DNA of 64,000 nucleotides from Desulfomonile tiedjei (GTDB taxonomy: Bacteria > Desulfobacterota > Desulfomonilia > Desulfomonilales > Desulfomonilaceae): positions 1-64,000 of the forward strand of contig JACRDG010000115.1 in NCBI GenBank assembly GCA_016218715.1, in the 5' to 3' direction. Of the stretch, positions 60,336 through 64,000 are shown in pieces; position 1 is the first letter of the stretch, and the number at the start of each line of letters is the position of its first letter. The position numbers were made by a program, and so were the translations under genes. The notes under the pieces are model-generated. The model had not been told where the DNA came from, did not search any database, and worked only from the letters and a program-made list of their open reading frames with translations.

Positions 60336-61265
60336 ATGTTCAGGGATATCGTCATTCTCGGGGGAGGCCCGGCGGGTCTTACCGCGGGCATGTACGCCGC
60401 GCGGGCGCGGATCCCCGTTCTCGTTCTGGAAAAGGGGATGCCTGGCGGGCAGATGACCGCGACCGAATGGGTGGACAACTACCCGGGGTTCAGTGAACCG
60501 ATATACGGCGTCGACCTCGCCCAGAAGATGGAAGCGCACGCGCGCAAGTTCGGAGTCGATATCGCCTACGCGGACATCGTTCAAGTGTCTCGGACCCCTG
60601 AAGGGTTCTCGCTGACACCGGAATCCGGGGACAGCTTCACCTGCCGTGCTTTGATCGTGGCCACCGGTGCTTCACCCGTGAAGCTCGGCATACCCGGTGA
60701 GATGGCTCTGGCCGGAAGAGGCGTCAGCTATTGCGCGGTCTGCGATGGGCCGTTCTTTCGGGATCTGGAAGTGGCTGTCATCGGCGGGGGTGATTCCGCG
60801 GTGGAAGAGGCCGTCTATTTGAGCCGGTTTTCCAGCGCGGTGCACGTGATCCACCGGAGGGACCAGTTGCGCGCGGTCAAGGAGATTCAGGAGAAGGCCT
60901 TTGCCGAGCCTAAGCTCACGTTCCATTGGAACAGCGTGCCCATCGCGATCAAAGGGGAAAAGGAAGTCACCGCGGTTACGATCCGGTCCGTAAAAGATGG
61001 GAGCGAGCAAGATCTTCCGGTGGCAGGGGTCTTCTTCTATGTGGGCCTCAACCCAAACCTCGGGTCGTTGCGGGATCTCGTGCAGACCGACGAGCGAGGA
61101 TTCGTCATCACCGACGATAGAATGGCGTGCTCGACACCCGGGGTCTTTGCAGCGGGAGATATCCGCTCGAAGATATTGAGGCAGATTGCCACTGCGGTGG
61201 GTGACGGCGCCATCGCCGCGTACAGCGCACAACTCTACCTGGAGAACCTGCCCAGCCCGAGATGA
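60336..61265 (+). CDS. trxB: Thioredoxin reductase
   Basis: MFRDIVILGGGPAGLTAGMYAARA; GRGVSYCAVCDGPFFRD; GVFAAGDIRSKILRQIATAVGDGAIAA. Confidence 0.95.
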   Translation: MFRDIVILGGGPAGLTAGMYAARARIPVLVLEKGMPGGQMTATEWVDNYPGFSEPIYGVDLAQKMEAHARKFGVDIAYADIVQVSRTPEGFSLTPESGDSFTCRALIVATGASPVKLGIPGEMALAGRGVSYCAVCDGPFFRDLEVAVIGGGDSAVEEAVYLSRFSSAVHVIHRRDQLRAVKEIQEKAFAEPKLTFHWNSVPIAIKGEKEVTAVTIRSVKDGSEQDLPVAGVFFYVGLNPNLGSLRDLVQTDERGFVITDDRMACSTPGVFAAGDIRSKILRQIATAVGDGAIAAYSAQLYLENLPSPR

Positions 61266-61375
61266 TCCTCGGGCATGCGATCAAATGACACCATCCCCGA
61301 GCCGGAAGCCCGGGGATGGAACTCTCTTGTCGGTGTGCGTCCGTTCGGCAGTACGACATGCCATGGCCGCTGGTG

Positions 61376-61828
61376 CTACGGCCTCACGTACCAGAAATTG
61401 TTGGCGTTATAGTAATCGAACGGAGGGAACGATCGGTCGTGAGTCCCGTACTCCGGATCGATCGTCGGGCCGTATTCGGGTTTCCAGAAAGTCAGTATCT
61501 CCAGTGCTCCCGTGGTCAGCCGTCTGGCACCGTTCCAGACCCCCGGGCCGATTCCTGCAATGAATCCGTTCAGGGAGCCCATGAGGTAACCCTGAAGCCC
61601 GTCGTAATATGCACCCTTAGTCGCACCGTCGACGGCGTTGTTGGTCATGTTGACCACCACCTCGTACGGGGCCGAGAGGATGTTGGTCACTCCCCTCCCG
61701 AGCTTCCAACCAGGGAGATCGCGGTTGAACTCATAGAGATCGTCGAAGTCGGTCTCGTACGCCAACGCAAAACATGCCATTCCCAGTACCAGAGTTACAG
61801 CCGTGGCAGTTGTCACCAGTTTCCTCAT
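61376..61828 (-). CDS. Exosortase-system-associated protein, TIGR04073-like
   Basis: MRKLVTTATAVTLVLGMACFALA signal; WKLGRGVTNILSAPYEVVVNMTNNAVDGATKGAYYDGLQGYLMGSLNGFIAGIGPGVWNGARRLTTGALEILTFWKP. Confidence 0.75.
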   Translation of the reverse strand: MRKLVTTATAVTLVLGMACFALAYETDFDDLYEFNRDLPGWKLGRGVTNILSAPYEVVVNMTNNAVDGATKGAYYDGLQGYLMGSLNGFIAGIGPGVWNGARRLTTGALEILTFWKPEYGPTIDPEYGTHDRSFPPFDYYNANNFWYVRP

Positions 61829-62135
61829 CGCATCCTCCAGGACCGGAGTGCCTGCCGGTGTCACCCGACAGGAGGTCCGCTGCTTTCGGCTCCACCGACC
61901 GCGACAGGTCCAAGGGAGGGATGCAGTCGGTTCGAGAGCTGATTGGTGAAGTGATGTTATCACACTCGCGTGGGAATATCAATTATTTTAGCCGTTATTT
62001 TCATATGATGAGATAATTATCTAGAAATCGCTTTTAGTACTTGAACGCCCTTGCTTCCTGAATCGTCCCGATGTATGATGAATCTCTGAAGGTTGCCCAC
62101 CTGCATCACCACGGTATCTCCGCTCGGGGCGTCAT

Positions 62136-62276
62136 ATGAAAAAATTGCTGCTGGCAGCGTTGGTCATGTTTCTCCTCTCCGGTTGCTCCATTAACAAGAT
62201 CTGGAAATGGGTTGACGAAATGGAGTGGGAGCGCGATGACCAGACGATCCGCATTGTGGATTTCCTGATACGATAG
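62136..62276 (+). CDS. Small lipoprotein (46 aa, absent from supplied ORF track)
   Basis: MKKLLLAALVMFLLSGCSINKIWKWVDEMEWERDDQTIRIVDFLIR; lipobox LSGC. Confidence 0.65.
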   Translation: MKKLLLAALVMFLLSGCSINKIWKWVDEMEWERDDQTIRIVDFLIR

Positions 62277-62524
62277 AACCGTGAGGTGACCGTTCACCGA
62301 GACAAACGCACTCCCCCGAAATGACAATGGGGGAAGTTTGGAGGGGGAGATGGTTTCCCCTCCATCCTCGCCGGGCGTAGAGCCGCCTCAAGCCCGGTGA
62401 ACGATTACACCGTGAGGTGGCTCGCCTCGCAGGTGACGCAACGGGGACGGAAACCCCGTCGGCACCGGGTCGTTGTCGGCAGCGCGCCGCGGTCGCGGTT
62501 CTGTAGGGGGAATGGGGAGGTGTC

Positions 62525-62920
62525 ATGGCACAGTATGAAGTGGACAGGAGACTGCTGGAAACCTTTTCCACTGACGAAATACTCAGGATTCTCAAACAAG
62601 AGCGTGACGATTACACGGAAGAAGCGATCGTCATCTTTCACGAGATCTTGCAGGCCCGCGGCGTGGACGTAAGAACCCCCCCGAGAAGGGCCAGGGGAGC
62701 GTCTTCCGGTTCGAGTGCAGCACTGTCTGCGTCACCAGAAACCGCGGACTTTCTCGTGCGCGCACCCTCGGACGCGGTGCAGGTGCTAAACCATCTGCTC
62801 GACGGCGTCATCAAAGGGACCATTGAACCCCAGGCGGCGCAAGTGGCTTCCAGCATTGTCATGGGAATTCTTCATGCCATGGAACAGGAGTTCATGTCTG
62901 AACCGGAGGAAGATCAGTGA
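62525..62920 (+). CDS. Hypothetical protein
   Basis: [50 protein letters not shown]; overlaps hisI start. Confidence 0.78.
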   Translation: MAQYEVDRRLLETFSTDEILRILKQERDDYTEEAIVIFHEILQARGVDVRTPPRRARGASSGSSAALSASPETADFLVRAPSDAVQVLNHLLDGVIKGTIEPQAAQVASSIVMGILHAMEQEFMSEPEEDQ

Positions 62921-63291
62921 CCGTCTCGAACAGGCCGGCCGTGGAGTCGGTAGTCGATTTCAAGAAGGGTGGCGGGCTGGTTCCGGCCATAGCCCAGGAT
63001 ATCCGCACCGGAAAAGTGCTGATGATGGCGTACATGAATCCCGAAGCACTGGAAACCACGCTGCGAGAGGGCCGAGCCTGCTACTGGAGCCGTTCCAGGC
63101 AGGAATTGTGGCGCAAAGGAGACACGTCGGGAGACATTCAGCTAGTCCGGGAGGTGCTGGTGGACTGCGATGAGGACACCATCCTCCTCCTCGTCGAACA
63201 GCAGGGGAGAGGCGCATGCCACACGCGAAAGTGGAGCTGCTTTTTCCGCCGCATGACCTCAGAAGGAGCATTGCAGGAAATTGAAGATTAA
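62917..63291 (+). CDS. hisI: Phosphoribosyl-AMP cyclohydrolase
   Basis: [70 protein letters not shown]. Confidence 0.96.
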   Translation: MTVSNRPAVESVVDFKKGGGLVPAIAQDIRTGKVLMMAYMNPEALETTLREGRACYWSRSRQELWRKGDTSGDIQLVREVLVDCDEDTILLLVEQQGRGACHTRKWSCFFRRMTSEGALQEIED

Positions 63292-64000
63292 GGATCCGAT
63301 AAAGCTCGTCATACCGAAAGGAAGCCTCGAGCAGGCTACTATAGAGTTGTTTCGCCGCGCCGGTTGGAACATCAACGTTTCCCCGCGGAACTACTTCCCG
63401 ACTATTGACGACGACGAGATCGTCGTGGCCCGTCTACGGGCTCAGGAGATTTCGCAGTACGTCCAGTCCGGCATCTTCGACGTTGGGCTCACGGGAAAGG
63501 ACTGGATTCTGGAAAATGAATCCGACGTGCATGTGATCGACGATCTGGTCTACTCGAAGGTGTCGCAGAGCCCGGCCCGCTGGGTCCTGGCCGTGGACGG
63601 TGAGTCATCGTACCACGTTCCGGAAGACTTGAAGGGGAAGCGAATCGCGACGGAGTTGGTCCGGTTTACCCGCAAGTTCTTCGCGGAACGCGGGATACCC
63701 GTCGAAGTGGAGTTCTCGTGGGGGAGCACCGAAGCCAAGGTCCGGGAAGGGGTTGTGGACGCTATCGTCGACGTGACCGAAACCGGGAGCACGCTCCGCG
63801 CGAATGGGTTGCGAATCATCCACAATCTGCTCACCACCAACACGCAGCTCATCGCTAATCACGGGGCGTACAAGGACCCGTTCAAGAAGGACAAGGTCCA
63901 GCAGATTCACTTGTTGCTTCAGGCCGCGCTGGAAGCTCGCAAGATGGTCGGCCTCAAGATGAATGTCCCCAAGGACCGGGTGGATACCATAGTGGGGCTC
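63281..64000 (+). CDS. hisG: ATP phosphoribosyltransferase, truncated by window end
   Basis: [70 protein letters not shown]...; TTG start tentative. Confidence 0.9.
   Translation, partial: MKIKDPIKLVIPKGSLEQATIELFRRAGWNINVSPRNYFPTIDDDEIVVARLRAQEISQYVQSGIFDVGLTGKDWILENESDVHVIDDLVYSKVSQSPARWVLAVDGESSYHVPEDLKGKRIATELVRFTRKFFAERGIPVEVEFSWGSTEAKVREGVVDAIVDVTETGSTLRANGLRIIHNLLTTNTQLIANHGAYKDPFKKDKVQQIHLLLQAALEARKMVGLKMNVPKDRVDTIVGL

Noticed and set aside
1-64000. CRISPR arrays, tRNA/rRNA genes, intact insertion sequences
   Set aside because: None recognised by eye on either strand; a CRISPRCasFinder/tRNAscan-SE/ISfinder run would settle it.

Overview
The window is a gene-dense, GC-rich chromosomal segment of a probable sulfate-reducing (deltaproteobacterial-type) bacterium. 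It opens with aprBA (APS reductase) on the minus strand. Most of it is housekeeping: parE/parC-type topoisomerase IV, mltG-ruvX, dxs-ispA-xseB, DUF177-rpmF-fabD-fabG-acpP-fabF, glyA, rpsO-pnp, an M16 peptidase, smc, a Sir2 deacylase, ECF sigma/anti-sigma with trxA-trxB, and hisI-hisG. Three sensor kinases, an NtrC-type regulator, and HEAT, TPR, ankyrin and beta-propeller repeat proteins are interspersed. The strongest candidate for an undescribed system is the accessory locus at 40668-42724. It has a near-consensus sigma70 promoter, a short structured RNA (about 88 nt) ending in a textbook intrinsic terminator, a 21-codon leader ORF with a strong Shine-Dalgarno, an AAA/ABC-type ATPase, and an overlapping small protein with a PD-(D/E)xK-like D...ExK...Q pattern. 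Other notable signals are an in-frame UGA in a HEAT-repeat gene, a receiver domain with Asn at the expected phospho-acceptor position, a shared N-terminal zinc-ribbon module on two neighbouring genes, an eight-bladed propeller with exact 40-residue periodicity, a Cys-rich insertion in a histidine kinase, and an ECF/zinc-anti-sigma/thioredoxin cluster. All calls come from reading the sequence; no database search was run.
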